Source: Bacteroidales bacterium
GTDB taxonomy: Bacteria > Bacteroidota > Bacteroidia > Bacteroidales > VadinHA17
Assembly (NCBI GenBank): GCA_017882305.1
Contig: JADGPU010000010.1
Coordinates: 1 to 50,267 of the forward strand
DNA length: 50,267 nt
Reading direction: 5' to 3'
Below the pieces are notes generated by a model. The model did not search any database. It had not been told where the DNA came from and was given only the letters and a program-made list of their open reading frames with translations. Below, piece after piece: positions 19,535 through 28,550 of this stretch (its first letter is position 1; every line of letters begins with the position of its first letter). Position numbers and translations under genes: made by a program.

Positions 19535-20773
19535 TTATTCAAATTCGGCCCTTAGGATGTTAACAACCTCTTTAACAGTTTCTTCTTCAAGATCGGTTCT
19601 CTTAACAAGGTCACTGATGGAAAGATTCAGAACACTTCTTGCTGTATCACATCCGATAGCCTTGAGTTCTTCGATTATCCAATCTTCAATTTCATCTTCA
19701 AACTCCTCAAGATTAACATCTTCCTCATCTTCTCCACCAGGTTCCCTGTAAACATCAATCTCATATCCTGTCAACTGGCTTGCAAGTTTAATATTCAGAC
19801 CACCCTTACCGATGGCGAGAGATACCTCATTAGGTTTCAGATAGATTTCTGCCCTCTTTGTCTCTTCAACAAGTTTGATTGACGTAATCTTTGCAGGAGA
19901 GAGTGCTCTCTGTATAAAAAGCTGATTGTTGGAAGTATAATTTATAACATCTATGTTTTCGTTTCGTAATTCCCTTACTATCCCGTGTATCCTGGAGCCT
20001 TTCATTCCAACACACGCACCAACCGGATCAATTCTCTCGTCGTATGATTCAACAGCCACTTTGGCGCGTTCACCTGGTACCCTGACTATGTTTTTGATGG
20101 TAATCAAACCGTCAAATATTTCCGGAACTTCAAGTTCAAATAATCTTTCCAGGAATACTGGTGAAGTTCGACTGAGGATGATAAAAGGAGTATTGTTTCT
20201 CATTTCAACCTTTATCACAACAGCCCTGATTGAGTCACCTTTACGGAAATGATCGGAAGGGATCTGTTCGCTTTTGGGCAGAATAAGTTCATTTCCATCA
20301 TCATCAAGAACAAGGATTTCTCTCTTCCATACCTGGTAGACCTCTCCGGTAACTATTTCACCGATCCTGTCTTTATACTTGATATAGATATTATTTTTCT
20401 CCAGATCGAGAATACGAGCGGTAAGGTTTTGTCTTAAAGATAAAATTGCTCTTCTTCCAAAGTCAAGGAACTTGACCTCATCAGAAACCTCTTCGCCTAC
20501 TTCATAATCTTCATCAATCTCTTTAGCCTTTGAGAGGGGTATCTGCATTACAGGATCAGTCAACTCCTTGTCTTCTACAACAACCCTGTTCCTCCATATT
20601 TCAAAGTCACCTTTATCGATATTGACAATAATGTCGAAATTATCGGCTGAACCATATTTTTTTGCGAGCATGCTTCTGAACACATCTTCAAGAACGCTCA
20701 TCATTGTTGGCCGGTCTATGTTTTTCAGCTCCTTGAATTCCGAAAAAGTGTCGATTAAATTAACATTTTCCAT
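19535..20773 (-). CDS. nusA: Transcription termination/antitermination factor NusA
   Basis: NusA binds RNA polymerase and nascent RNA to control pausing, termination and antitermination. The 412-residue protein shows the NusA N-terminal domain (about 1-130), an S1 domain (IGEIVTGEVYQVWKREILVL), then KH1/KH2 with the diagnostic DPVGACVGMKGSRIHGIVREL and EVSLAIGKGGLNIKLAS. A C-terminal acidic linker and a helix-hairpin-like segment (about 350-412) follow. Length is normal for Bacteroidota. It sits 20 bases after rimP and is co-transcribed with infB, the near-universal arrangement. Confidence 0.98.
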   Translation of the reverse strand: MENVNLIDTFSEFKELKNIDRPTMMSVLEDVFRSMLAKKYGSADNFDIIVNIDKGDFEIWRNRVVVEDKELTDPVMQIPLSKAKEIDEDYEVGEEVSDEVKFLDFGRRAILSLRQNLTARILDLEKNNIYIKYKDRIGEIVTGEVYQVWKREILVLDDDGNELILPKSEQIPSDHFRKGDSIRAVVIKVEMRNNTPFIILSRTSPVFLERLFELEVPEIFDGLITIKNIVRVPGERAKVAVESYDERIDPVGACVGMKGSRIHGIVRELRNENIDVINYTSNNQLFIQRALSPAKITSIKLVEETKRAEIYLKPNEVSLAIGKGGLNIKLASQLTGYEIDVYREPGGEDEEDVNLEEFEDEIEDWIIEELKAIGCDTARSVLNLSISDLVKRTDLEEETVKEVVNILRAEFE

Positions 20774-20793
20774 CTGGTGTAAACCTCTTATTA

Positions 20794-21219
20794 TTATTTA
20801 ATTGTCAAAATTACTCTTGTCGATTTTATTTGTTCAAAATTGAAAGATAGGAGTTTTGATTTAGTCTCGAGCTCAAACCCTCCCTTAGTGACGTTTTTAA
20901 GATTTCCAATATATTTAGAGCCTTCATTGTCAGTAACTTCTACTTTTTTACCCTCATTTTTGAGGTACTGTTCAATAACTCCAAAAGGCATGTCCAGACC
21001 GGGGGAAGATACCTGCAATTCAAAATCCTCATTAACGCGGTCGAGTCCATTTTCAATATGCCTGTGTATAGCTGCACATTCATCAATCGTTATTCCTTCA
21101 TTTTTATCGGCCAGCACAATAATCCTGTTAGAACTGCTTACTTTAACAGAAACAAGAAAGAGTCCGGTTCCACTGATAAACTCTTCAACCAATCCCTGTA
21201 TTTTCTCTTTTTCTATCAT
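20794..21219 (-). CDS. rimP: Ribosome maturation factor RimP
   Basis: RimP assists late 30S subunit maturation. The 141-residue sequence has the N-terminal alpha/beta domain with the conserved ITIDECAAIHRHIE segment and the LQVSSPGLDMPF motif, followed by the SH3-like C-terminal domain. It is first in the rimP-nusA-infB operon. A good promoter (TTTG-N19-TACCTTTG) lies 68-98 bases upstream of the start codon on the same strand. An 8-bp hairpin in the untranslated leader may have a regulatory role. Confidence 0.96.
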   Translation of the reverse strand: MIEKEKIQGLVEEFISGTGLFLVSVKVSSSNRIIVLADKNEGITIDECAAIHRHIENGLDRVNEDFELQVSSPGLDMPFGVIEQYLKNEGKKVEVTDNEGSKYIGNLKNVTKGGFELETKSKLLSFNFEQIKSTRVILTIK

Positions 21220-21241
21220 TTTCCAAAAACCGATAACAAAA

Positions 21242-21261
21242 TAGGGGACTCTGGTCCCCTA
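21242..21261 (-). promoter_or_regulatory. Leader hairpin of rimP-nusA-infB
   Basis: On the minus strand the sequence reads TAGGGGAC-CAGA-GTCCCCTA, a perfect 8-bp stem with a 4-base loop. It lies between the predicted transcription start (about 21280) and the rimP start codon (21219). No strong U tract follows directly, so it is more likely a leader structure, a protein-binding hairpin or an mRNA stabiliser than a plain terminator. Confidence 0.55.
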
Positions 21262-21286
21262 GGTCAACTACCCCTCAATTCGTTGA

Positions 21287-21317
21287 CAAAGGTACATATT
21301 TATATTAAATCACCAAA
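21287..21317 (-). promoter_or_regulatory. Promoter of rimP-nusA-infB
   Basis: The minus strand carries TTTG (21314-21317), a 19-base spacer, then TACCTTTG (21287-21294). This is an exact match to the Bacteroidota primary-sigma consensus TTTG-N19..21-TAnnTTTG. The implied transcript start is near 21280, leaving a leader of about 60 bases that includes the hairpin. Confidence 0.75.
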
Positions 21318-21438
21318 AATATTGGCATTAATATTGAAGTATTATGCTTGTGGTTCAAATATGTAGCTTGAAAATCAGGAAACATTTCGATCTTTACAGA
21401 TGATTTAAATCTGACAGAGAACAGATTAATTTTTTTCA

Positions 21439-22392
21439 GTGAACACTGTGAAACAGGCAGATATATATGACTTAAATGAAAGGTTAATTCTTGAGAATTG
21501 TACCTTATGTCCAAGGGAATGCAGGGTAAACAGGTTTGACGGGGGAATGGGATACTGCGGAACAGATGCCGGTCTGAATATTGCATCGATCTGTATACAC
21601 AGGGGTGAGGAGCCAGCCATAAGCGGTAAACACGGCATTTGTAATATCTTTTTTGCAGGGTGCAATCTTCATTGCCTTTATTGTCAGAATCATGAAATCA
21701 GCCAGAAAGCGTCAGTAACCGGAAATACCGGACCTGCTCTTGAAGAGGCTCTGGATCTGATAGTGAAAATACTTTCGGAAGGAATATCAGCAGTTGGTTT
21801 TGTATCTCCTTCCCATGTCGTGCCGCAGGTAAAGGCAATAATAAATGGTTTGAATTCGCGTGGCTGCAAGCCAATAACAGTTTATAATACAAATGGTTAC
21901 GATAAGCTTGAAACAATCCGGAGCCTGGAAGGCCTGATTGATGTGTATCTTCCCGATTATAAATATGTTACAAGGGAGATTGCCAAAGGATATTCAGATG
22001 CATTGGATTATCCGGGAATAGCATTGAAAGCTATTAAGGAGATGTATTATCAGAAAGGATCAAACCTTTCAATTGATAAAGATGGCAGGGCAATAAACGG
22101 GTTACTTATCAGACATCTTGTTTTACCGGGGCATGCTGATGAGAGTAAAAAAGTTTTACACTCAATTACTGAAGAATTGTCACCGGGTGTTCATCTTTCA
22201 CTCATGTCTCAGTATCATCCTACTCCACAGGTCAGATATCATCCGATACTTAATAGGTCGCTATATAAAGCAGAGTATGAGGCTGTTGTTGAGGTAATGG
22301 AAAATCTGGGTTTCAGAAATGGATGGGTACAGGATATGGACAGCAATCTGAATTACAGGCCTGACTTCAGTAAGGAGAATCCGTTTGAATGA
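21439..22392 (+). CDS. Radical SAM protein, PflA-like activating enzyme family
   Basis: This 317-residue protein belongs to the radical SAM family related to pyruvate formate-lyase activases (COG1313 type). The 4Fe-4S motif CNLHCLYC gives Cys75, Cys79 and Cys82, directly after FFAGC. An N-terminal cysteine group (CTLCPRECRVNRF) may bind a further metal or cluster. Downstream segments TVYNTNGYDK, DVYLPDYKY and MSQYHPTPQVRYHP are typical of the group. The start is GTG 21439, the first start-like codon before the conserved N-terminus. It is divergent from rimP. No glycyl-radical enzyme lies nearby, so its target is unknown. At its 3' end it abuts the remnant of an ABC ATPase gene on the other strand. 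Confidence 0.88.
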   Translation: MNTVKQADIYDLNERLILENCTLCPRECRVNRFDGGMGYCGTDAGLNIASICIHRGEEPAISGKHGICNIFFAGCNLHCLYCQNHEISQKASVTGNTGPALEEALDLIVKILSEGISAVGFVSPSHVVPQVKAIINGLNSRGCKPITVYNTNGYDKLETIRSLEGLIDVYLPDYKYVTREIAKGYSDALDYPGIALKAIKEMYYQKGSNLSIDKDGRAINGLLIRHLVLPGHADESKKVLHSITEELSPGVHLSLMSQYHPTPQVRYHPILNRSLYKAEYEAVVEVMENLGFRNGWVQDMDSNLNYRPDFSKENPFE

Positions 22393-22543
22393 GTTTTTTT
22401 CTCTGCCGCATAAGACTTGACTTGCCTGCACCATTTGGACCCAGCAGACCGAACATGCGGGTGCCGAATTCAAGATTTATTTTCTTAAGAGCATGATTTC
22501 CATTAGGATATATTTGATTAAGATTCTGAATTTCAATTTTCAT
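22367..22543 (-). pseudogene. Truncated ABC transporter ATP-binding protein (5' remnant)
   Basis: The minus strand from ATG 22543 encodes 58 residues. The first ~46 are a clean ABC ATPase N-terminus: MKIEIQNLNQIYPNG, then an ALKKINLEF strand, and a perfect Walker A LLGPNGAGKSSLMR. Right after that, at about base 22405, similarity stops and the frame runs into the end of the radical SAM gene, closing at TGA. There is no Q-loop, signature motif, Walker B or permease partner nearby. This is therefore the undamaged start of an ABC-2-type ATPase gene whose remainder has been lost. Its upstream side (22544-22742) holds no gene, and I see only an isolated TATTTTTG (22718-22725) there. Confidence 0.8.
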
Positions 22544-22742
22544 AAATCTTCATTTTTGATAATTCTTTTCAGTATTGGGAAATACCAACATGTAGACTCT
22601 TAAATGGATCCAAATATTCCATTTTTTTTGAGTTTTTAGTATTTATAAACGTAATTGTCGCCTATTTGCGAACACTATGAATTGATACTGGAATAACAAC
22701 ATTGTAAAACTAATTCCTATTTTTGTAGATAAAAATTTCCAG

Positions 22743-23996
22743 GTGGTTTATCTGACTAATAAGCGAAAAATAATTAATGACCCTGTTTATGGTTTTATAA
22801 GCATTCCGGGAGATTTTATATTTGATCTCATCGAGCATCCATGGTTCCAGAGGTTAAGGAATATTAAACAATTGGGATTAACAAGTTTTGTATATCCCGG
22901 AGCAAATCACAGCAGATTTCAGCACGGACTGGGAGCGTTGCACCTGATGAATTTGGCTATATCTACACTCAGAAGCAAAGGAGTCAATATTTCGCCTGTT
23001 GAAGAAGAAGCTACTCTTATTGCGATTCTTCTGCATGATGCAGGACATGGTCCCTTTTCACATGCGCTTGAAAATTCGATAATCAGTGGCATCACACATG
23101 AAGATCTTTCTCTTCTGCTAATGAAAAAGCTGAATGAAAAATCTAACGGAAAACTCAACCTGGCAATTGAAATTTTTACGGGATCGTACTACAGAAAATT
23201 TTTACATGAACTGATTTCAGGCCAGATGGATATGGACAGACTTGATTACCTGCGCAGGGATAGTTTTTTCACCGGAGTTATTGAAGGATCGGTTGGATCG
23301 GACCGGATAATCAGGATGCTTAATGTCGTGGATGATAGACTGGTTGTAGATGAAAAGGGGATCTATTCGCTTGAAAAATTTCTTATTGCCCGTCGACTTA
23401 TGTACTGGCAGGTTTATATGCATAAGACAGTCATCTCTGCCGAAAGTCTCCTGGTAAATGTTCTTAAAAGGGCAAAAGAAATTGGGAATAATGGGCATGA
23501 TTTATTTACCACTCCTGCACTCAGGTTCTTCCTCTTCAATAATATTAGTCATTCCGATCTCACAGACGATGGAAAATTTACTCCGGGAATGATTGCATCA
23601 AACTTCACGAGACTCGATGATTCTGATATCCTGGTATCTGCAAAATACTGGTCTGACCATTCTGATAAGGTACTTTCCGATTTATCCAGCAGGTTGTTAC
23701 GGAGAGATCTTTTCGCAATCGAGCTGCAGAATGAACCATTCCCGCTGAAAAGGGTAAATGACCTTAGCAATCTTGCAAAAAAACTGATAAATATAGATCC
23801 GGGTTTAGAAGACTATTATGTTTTTACCAATAGTATTTCAAATCTGGCTTATACACCTGATGCTCCAGTAGTTAAAATACTGCTTAAGAGTGGAAAAACA
23901 GCTGAAATATCAACTGTTTCAGATATGTTTGACCACAGATTCCTCTCTGAGAGAATAACTAAATACTTCCTGTGTTATCCAAAAGAATGTCGATAA
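22743..23996 (+). CDS. HD-domain phosphohydrolase (dGTPase-like, COG1078 type)
   Basis: This 417-residue protein has the HD metal-binding pattern: His in RFQHGLGALHLM, the HD pair in LLHDAGHGPFSH, and the distal Asp in QMDMDRLDYLRRD. The N-terminal INDPVYGFISIPG is characteristic of the family related to dNTP triphosphohydrolases, with SAMHD1 as a distant relative. The start is GTG 22743. It precedes lpxD by only 16 bases. From memory this pairing with the lipid A genes is common in Bacteroidota. The substrate cannot be told from sequence; nucleotide hydrolysis is the family expectation. Confidence 0.88.
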   Translation: MVYLTNKRKIINDPVYGFISIPGDFIFDLIEHPWFQRLRNIKQLGLTSFVYPGANHSRFQHGLGALHLMNLAISTLRSKGVNISPVEEEATLIAILLHDAGHGPFSHALENSIISGITHEDLSLLLMKKLNEKSNGKLNLAIEIFTGSYYRKFLHELISGQMDMDRLDYLRRDSFFTGVIEGSVGSDRIIRMLNVVDDRLVVDEKGIYSLEKFLIARRLMYWQVYMHKTVISAESLLVNVLKRAKEIGNNGHDLFTTPALRFFLFNNISHSDLTDDGKFTPGMIASNFTRLDDSDILVSAKYWSDHSDKVLSDLSSRLLRRDLFAIELQNEPFPLKRVNDLSNLAKKLINIDPGLEDYYVFTNSISNLAYTPDAPVVKILLKSGKTAEISTVSDMFDHRFLSERITKYFLCYPKECR

Positions 23997-24012
23997 TTAA
24001 AATTTAAATGTT

Positions 24013-25050
24013 ATGGAATTTACTGCTGCAACAATCGCCGGATTTTTAAATGGTGAAATAGTAGGCGACCCCGATATTAAGGTAAATACAATAGCTAAAA
24101 TAGAAGAGGGGCAGACCGGAGCCTTGTCATTCCTGGCTAATCCGAAATATGAACATTATTTATACGATACAAAGTCTTCAGTCGTTCTTGTTAACAAAAG
24201 TTTTGTGCCTTCTGAAAAGGTCGTGGCTACACTCATTAAAGTTGAAAATTCATATGAGGCATTTGCCTCTCTTCTCCGGCTTGTGGATCAATCCAGACCC
24301 CGAAAGAAGGGAATTCATGAGGCAGCAATTATTGAAGCTACGGCAAAAATAGGTTCTGATGTTTTCATCGGACCATATGCCTATATAGGTGAGAATTGTG
24401 TAATAGGTGATGGATGCTCTGTATATCCGCAGGTTTATATAGGAGACAATACCAAACTTGGTAATAACTGTACTATCAATCCTGGTGTGAAGATTTATCA
24501 TGATTGCATTATTGGCGAAGGTTGTACCATTCATGCCGGGACAGTAATCGGAAGTGATGGATTCGGATTTGCTCCCCAGTCAGACAACGAATTTATGAAG
24601 ATCCCGCAGTTAGGGAATGTTATTATAGAAGACCATGTTGAAATCGGAGCTAATGTTACAATTGATCGGGCTACTATGGGCTCAACAATTATCCGGAAAG
24701 GTGTTAAACTGGATAATCTGATACAAATTGGTCATAATGTTGAAGTGGGCGAGAATACGGTTATGGCCGGTCAGACAGGAATTGCCGGATCAACGAAAAT
24801 CGGAAAGAATTGTATGTTTGGAGGACAGGTTGGTATTTCCGGACATTTAAAGATAGCTAATGGCACAAAAATAGGAGCACAGGGGGGAATTCTTGGAGAT
24901 ATTAAAGAAGAAAACTCTGTAATTCTGGGGTCACCGGCCATCGAGATTAAACAGTATCTCAAATCTTCGGTCGTTTTTAAAAGATTACCGGATCTGAAGA
25001 TAAAAATTGATTCCCTCGAAAAAGAGATAGAGTCTCTGAAAAAGAAGTAG
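24013..25050 (+). CDS. lpxD: UDP-3-O-(3-hydroxyacyl)glucosamine N-acyltransferase LpxD
   Basis: LpxD adds the second (N-linked) 3-hydroxyacyl chain in lipid A synthesis. The 345-residue protein has the LpxD N-terminal domain (about 1-100, with [15 protein letters not shown]), then a left-handed beta-helix of hexapeptide repeats. The [17 protein letters not shown] segment and the catalytic-type His in [10 protein letters not shown] follow, and a C-terminal helix closes the protein. Length is normal. It lies between the HD hydrolase (16 bases) and lpxC-fabZ (121 bases) on the same strand, forming the lipid A block. Confidence 0.97.
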   Translation: MEFTAATIAGFLNGEIVGDPDIKVNTIAKIEEGQTGALSFLANPKYEHYLYDTKSSVVLVNKSFVPSEKVVATLIKVENSYEAFASLLRLVDQSRPRKKGIHEAAIIEATAKIGSDVFIGPYAYIGENCVIGDGCSVYPQVYIGDNTKLGNNCTINPGVKIYHDCIIGEGCTIHAGTVIGSDGFGFAPQSDNEFMKIPQLGNVIIEDHVEIGANVTIDRATMGSTIIRKGVKLDNLIQIGHNVEVGENTVMAGQTGIAGSTKIGKNCMFGGQVGISGHLKIANGTKIGAQGGILGDIKEENSVILGSPAIEIKQYLKSSVVFKRLPDLKIKIDSLEKEIESLKKK

Positions 25051-25171
25051 TTTTGTTCAGGATTCAGGAATGAATCGGTTGTAACAAATTCAGTTAAGGA
25101 ACAATTTTCTGGATTGTTCGAAATATTTTTATTTTTTTTGTACCCGGATTTTAATTTAATAATAAGTACTG

Positions 25172-26566
25172 ATGAGTGAAAAACAAAGGACGCTTGCAAA
25201 AGAGATAAGCCTTAACGGAAAAGGGTTGCACACTGGGAATAGTGTAATAATGACCTTTAAACCGGCGCCGGTAAATCATGGGTACAAATTCTGCAGAGTG
25301 GACCTTCCCGGAAAACCTTTAATAGATGCACTGGCTGAACACGTTACAGATACTTCGAGAGGAACGACATTGGTGCAAAACAATGCAACAGTATCAACTA
25401 TTGAACATGTCATGGCTGCATTTCATGGTATGAGGGTTGATAATGCACTGATTGAGTTAAACGGACCTGAGGCACCAGTAATGGGCGGTTCTGCATGGAA
25501 GTTTGTTGAAGCAATTAAGGAAGCAGGTATCGTTAATCAGAGAGAAGACAGGAATTATTTCGTGGTCAAACAAAAAATCACCTTCTCTGACGAGGAACAT
25601 GGAGTAGATCTTATTGTTTATCCCGATGATCATTTCAGCGTCAATGTTCTTATTGATTATAACTCCAAAATTCTTGGAAACCAGTATTCGATCCTTGATT
25701 CAATCGATGATTTTGAAGAGAATATAAGCAAAAGCAGGACATTTGTGTTTTTCCATGAGCTGGAGCCCCTTTTCAATAAGGGACTTATAAAGGGCGGCGA
25801 TCTGGACAATGCGATTGTCATTCTTGAAAAAGAAGTTGAACAGGCCGAAATAGACCGGATAGCAAAACTCTTTAACCGGCCAGGCATAAACACTCACACT
25901 GCCGGTATTCTTAATAATACCGAATTAAGGTACCCTAATGAACCAGCACGGCACAAACTACTCGATATTATGGGTGACATAGCCCTTGTCGGCCACCCAA
26001 TAAAAGGTAAAATTGTTGCAACTCGTCCGGGCCATTATGCCAATACAAGGTTGGCAAAAATCATACGGCAGGAAATGAAAAAAGCACTTTCAAAACATGA
26101 TATTCCTGTTTATGATGCTTCTCAGCCCCCTGTTTTTACGATTGAAGAGATCAAAAAACGGCTACCGCATAGATTCCCATTTTTGCTGGTCGATAAAATT
26201 ATAGCTCTTGACGAATCGTCTATTGTAGGAATCAAGAATGTTACATTTAACGAATCATTTTTTCAGGGTCATTTTCCGGATGAACCTGTTATGCCGGGAG
26301 TAATGCTGGTTGAAGCACTGGCTCAGACAGGAGGACTGCTTGTGCTGAGTTCCCTTGAAGATCCGGAAAAGTATTCAACATATTTTCTTAAAATTGACAA
26401 ACTTAAGTTTAAACAGAAAGTAGTTCCGGGTGATACAGTGATACTTAAAATGGAATTGGCTGATGTTATGCGAAGAGGAATAGTTACAATGTTTGGTCAG
26501 GCATTTGTTGGGAACAAGCTGGTTTTAGAAGGAGAAATGACTGCACAAGTAGTAAAAAATAAATAA
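25172..26566 (+). CDS. lpxC-fabZ: Bifunctional LpxC deacetylase / FabZ dehydratase fusion
   Basis: The N-terminal half (about 1-310) is LpxC, the zinc deacetylase that commits to lipid A synthesis. The zinc-binding signature includes STIEHVMAAFHG and the H..(x3)..D pair in ARHKLLDIMGD, with a later His in VGHPIKG. The C-terminal part (about 320-464) is FabZ, the 3-hydroxyacyl-ACP dehydratase, with LPHRFPFLLVDKI, then the hot-dog core GHFPDEPVMPGVMLVEALAQ holding the catalytic His and Glu. Such fusions are known in Bacteroidota. They link lipid A commitment to fatty acid elongation, which compete for the same acyl-ACP pool. All key residues appear present. The start is ATG 25172. Confidence 0.97.
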   Translation: MSEKQRTLAKEISLNGKGLHTGNSVIMTFKPAPVNHGYKFCRVDLPGKPLIDALAEHVTDTSRGTTLVQNNATVSTIEHVMAAFHGMRVDNALIELNGPEAPVMGGSAWKFVEAIKEAGIVNQREDRNYFVVKQKITFSDEEHGVDLIVYPDDHFSVNVLIDYNSKILGNQYSILDSIDDFEENISKSRTFVFFHELEPLFNKGLIKGGDLDNAIVILEKEVEQAEIDRIAKLFNRPGINTHTAGILNNTELRYPNEPARHKLLDIMGDIALVGHPIKGKIVATRPGHYANTRLAKIIRQEMKKALSKHDIPVYDASQPPVFTIEEIKKRLPHRFPFLLVDKIIALDESSIVGIKNVTFNESFFQGHFPDEPVMPGVMLVEALAQTGGLLVLSSLEDPEKYSTYFLKIDKLKFKQKVVPGDTVILKMELADVMRRGIVTMFGQAFVGNKLVLEGEMTAQVVKNK

Positions 26567-26574
26567 TAAATTTA

Positions 26575-27348
26575 ATGATCTCAAATTTAGCATTTATACA
26601 TCCTGACGCAAAAATCGGTAACGATGTTATTATTGAACCTTTTGCATATATTGCTGGCAACGTTACCATATGTGAAGGAACATGGGTTGGCCCAAATGCA
26701 ACTATCATGGATGGCGCCAGAATCGGAAAGAGATGCAAAATATTCCCATCTGCTGTTGTGTCAGGGATCCCTCAGGATCTTAAGTTCAGAGGGGAGGAAT
26801 CAACTGCTGAACTTGGAGACAACACCACTTTAAGAGAATGTGCTACAGTTAACCGGGGTACCGCAGCCGTTGGAAAAACAGTTGTCGGAAACGATTGTCT
26901 TTTAATGGCTTATTCTCATATCGGTCACGACTGTTTAATCGGTAACAACTCTATTATCGGTAATTCCTCCAGCCTGGCTGGCGAAGTAAGTGTCGGTGAT
27001 TGGGCTATCCTTAGTGGAGGTACGCTTGTTCATCAATTCACTCATATAGGAGCTCATGTAATAATAGGAGGCGGCTCAAAAGTCAGGATCGATGTCCCTC
27101 CATTTGTCAAGGCAGACCGGGATCCTCTGTCATTTATGGGTTTGAATTTAGTTGGACTAACCCGCCGGGGGTTTGAAAAGGAACGGATTGACGAAATTCA
27201 TGAAATATATAGAGCTATTTATCAGAAGGGTTTGAATTTTTCACTGGCATTGGAATTTGTGGAAAAAGAGTTTAAATCCTCACCCGACAGGGATTATATA
27301 CTGGAATTTATCAGGAAATCAGAAAGAGGAATTATCAGGGCAAGGTAA
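26575..27348 (+). CDS. lpxA: UDP-N-acetylglucosamine O-acyltransferase LpxA
   Basis: LpxA performs the first acylation in lipid A synthesis. The 257-residue sequence is a hexapeptide-repeat beta-helix starting IHPDAKIGNDVIIEPFAYI. The expected active His lies in SHIGHDCLIGN, and the IPQDLKFRGE loop is typical of LpxA. The C-terminal helical domain begins at GLTRRGF. It starts 8 bases after lpxC-fabZ, so the two are surely co-transcribed. It ends 14 bases before the convergent thiL, with a terminator-like hairpin overlapping its stop codon. Confidence 0.97.
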   Translation: MISNLAFIHPDAKIGNDVIIEPFAYIAGNVTICEGTWVGPNATIMDGARIGKRCKIFPSAVVSGIPQDLKFRGEESTAELGDNTTLRECATVNRGTAAVGKTVVGNDCLLMAYSHIGHDCLIGNNSIIGNSSSLAGEVSVGDWAILSGGTLVHQFTHIGAHVIIGGGSKVRIDVPPFVKADRDPLSFMGLNLVGLTRRGFEKERIDEIHEIYRAIYQKGLNFSLALEFVEKEFKSSPDRDYILEFIRKSERGIIRAR

Positions 27349-27364
27349 AGCCATTACTTTTTTT
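27342..27364 (+). terminator. Probable terminator of the lpx operon
   Basis: A 7-bp stem (AAGGTAA with TTACTTT, one G-T pair) around the 5-base loop AGCCA overlaps the lpxA stop codon and runs into seven Ts. The stem is weak, but the position between two convergent genes only 14 bases apart fits an intrinsic terminator. Confidence 0.5.
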
Positions 27365-28397
27365 ATTCTTTCCACCCTTGTGCCAATATCTCAACTTCTG
27401 AACCATCATCACCTACAATATAATTACCTGAACCCGATGAGGTCATATGGCCAATTATTTTCACAGACTGTATCATTTTAATCTTATCAACCAATTCAAG
27501 AGGAATGGTGAAAAGCATTTCGTAATCCTCGCCTCCGTTAAGAGCCGGCACCATAGGATCGATATTGAAGACTTCAGCCAGCCTTGAGGTTTCGTAATCT
27601 ATTGGCACCTTACTGTAGAAGATCCTGCAGCCTGTCCCTGACAACCTGCAGATATGAAGCAGGTCGGAAGCCAATCCGTCAGTAACATCTATCATCGATG
27701 TGGGCCTGATTTCTTCTTTACGGAGTTCAGTTAATAGTGAAACCGGAATTTCAGGCTTCAATTGCCTTCCAATAACATATTCAAAACCTGAAAGATCTGG
27801 TTGAGTTACTTTCTCTTTAACAAAAAGCTTTTTTTCTCTTTCCAGGAGCTGAAGGCCCATAAATGCAGCGCCGAAATCACCGGTTACACAGATAAGATCA
27901 TTTGCTCTGGCGCCATCTCTTTTAACAAGATTATTCTTCTCTACTGTACCAATAGCAGTGACTCCGATAGTCATTCCGGTAAGCGAACTGGTAATATCTC
28001 CTCCTGCAAGATCTACCTTGTATTTTTTGCATGCAAGTGAAATTCCTTCATAAAGATCTTCAACCTGTTCAAGATTGAATTTTGAGCTGATTCCCAGAGC
28101 AATCATTACCTGTCCCGGAGTTCCATTCATGGCATAGATATCAGATATTGCCCTTATAACAGCCTTATATCCAAGATGTTTAAGAGGAGTGTAAATCAGG
28201 TTGAAGTGAATCCCTTCCAGAAGCAGGTCAGTTGAGACCAGAGTTAAATTCTCTCCCGAATCAATAACAGCAGAATCGTCCCCTATACCCGTTATGGTTG
28301 TTATATTTCCGGCTCTTAAATTTCTTGTCAGATGATTAATAAAGCCAAATTTCCCAAATTCTTCAATTGATTTCTTTTTGTTTTCAGATTTTCCCAT
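27363..28397 (-). CDS. thiL: Thiamine-monophosphate kinase
   Basis: ThiL phosphorylates thiamine monophosphate to the active cofactor thiamine diphosphate. The 344-residue protein has the PurM-like layout: GIGDDSAV near the N-terminus (metal and ATP binding), VSTDLLLEGIHF, AISDIYAMNGTP, LAGGDITSS and ITVTAIG-type strands, then DVTDGLASDLLHI and NGGEDYEMLFT in the second domain. Length is normal. The gene is transcribed away from the lpx genes. The CGCAAAG inverted repeat lies directly upstream of its start, so its promoter must be within or very close to the repeat, unless it depends on readthrough from the YccF/MuiA pair. Confidence 0.95.
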   Translation of the reverse strand: MGKSENKKKSIEEFGKFGFINHLTRNLRAGNITTITGIGDDSAVIDSGENLTLVSTDLLLEGIHFNLIYTPLKHLGYKAVIRAISDIYAMNGTPGQVMIALGISSKFNLEQVEDLYEGISLACKKYKVDLAGGDITSSLTGMTIGVTAIGTVEKNNLVKRDGARANDLICVTGDFGAAFMGLQLLEREKKLFVKEKVTQPDLSGFEYVIGRQLKPEIPVSLLTELRKEEIRPTSMIDVTDGLASDLLHICRLSGTGCRIFYSKVPIDYETSRLAEVFNIDPMVPALNGGEDYEMLFTIPLELVDKIKMIQSVKIIGHMTSSGSGNYIVGDDGSEVEILAQGWKE

Positions 28398-28418
28398 TCT
28401 TTACGTTCATTAAATCCT

Positions 28419-28530
28419 AAAACCGCAAAGGTCGCAAAGATAAAGAATTAAACTGTTTTTTCTTTGCGTACTTGGCGTTCTTCTCCACCGAAGCTTTAGC
28501 TTAATTGGACTTAGCGTGCTTTGCGGTTAA
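28419..28530. repeat. CGCAAAG inverted-repeat element, copy 2
   Basis: A 112-bp imperfect palindrome begins AAACCGCAAAG and ends CTTTGCGGTTAA, with further GCAAAG/CTTTGCG modules inside each arm. The centre differs from copies 1 and 3 and contains a GAAGCTTTAGCTT segment. It sits between thiL and the YccF gene, about 20 bases from each start or stop. On the minus strand it includes a TATCTTTG sequence that could act as a -7 box for thiL. Confidence 0.8.
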
Positions 28531-28550
28531 AAAGAAATTTCAACGGTTTT

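Noticed and set aside
22261..22473. Minus-strand 70-codon frame over the radical SAM gene end
   Set aside because: It is out of frame with the ABC ATPase remnant, which explains the same DNA much better.
25172..26566. LpxC-FabZ fusion as a novel architecture
   Set aside because: This fusion is already known and common in Bacteroidota.
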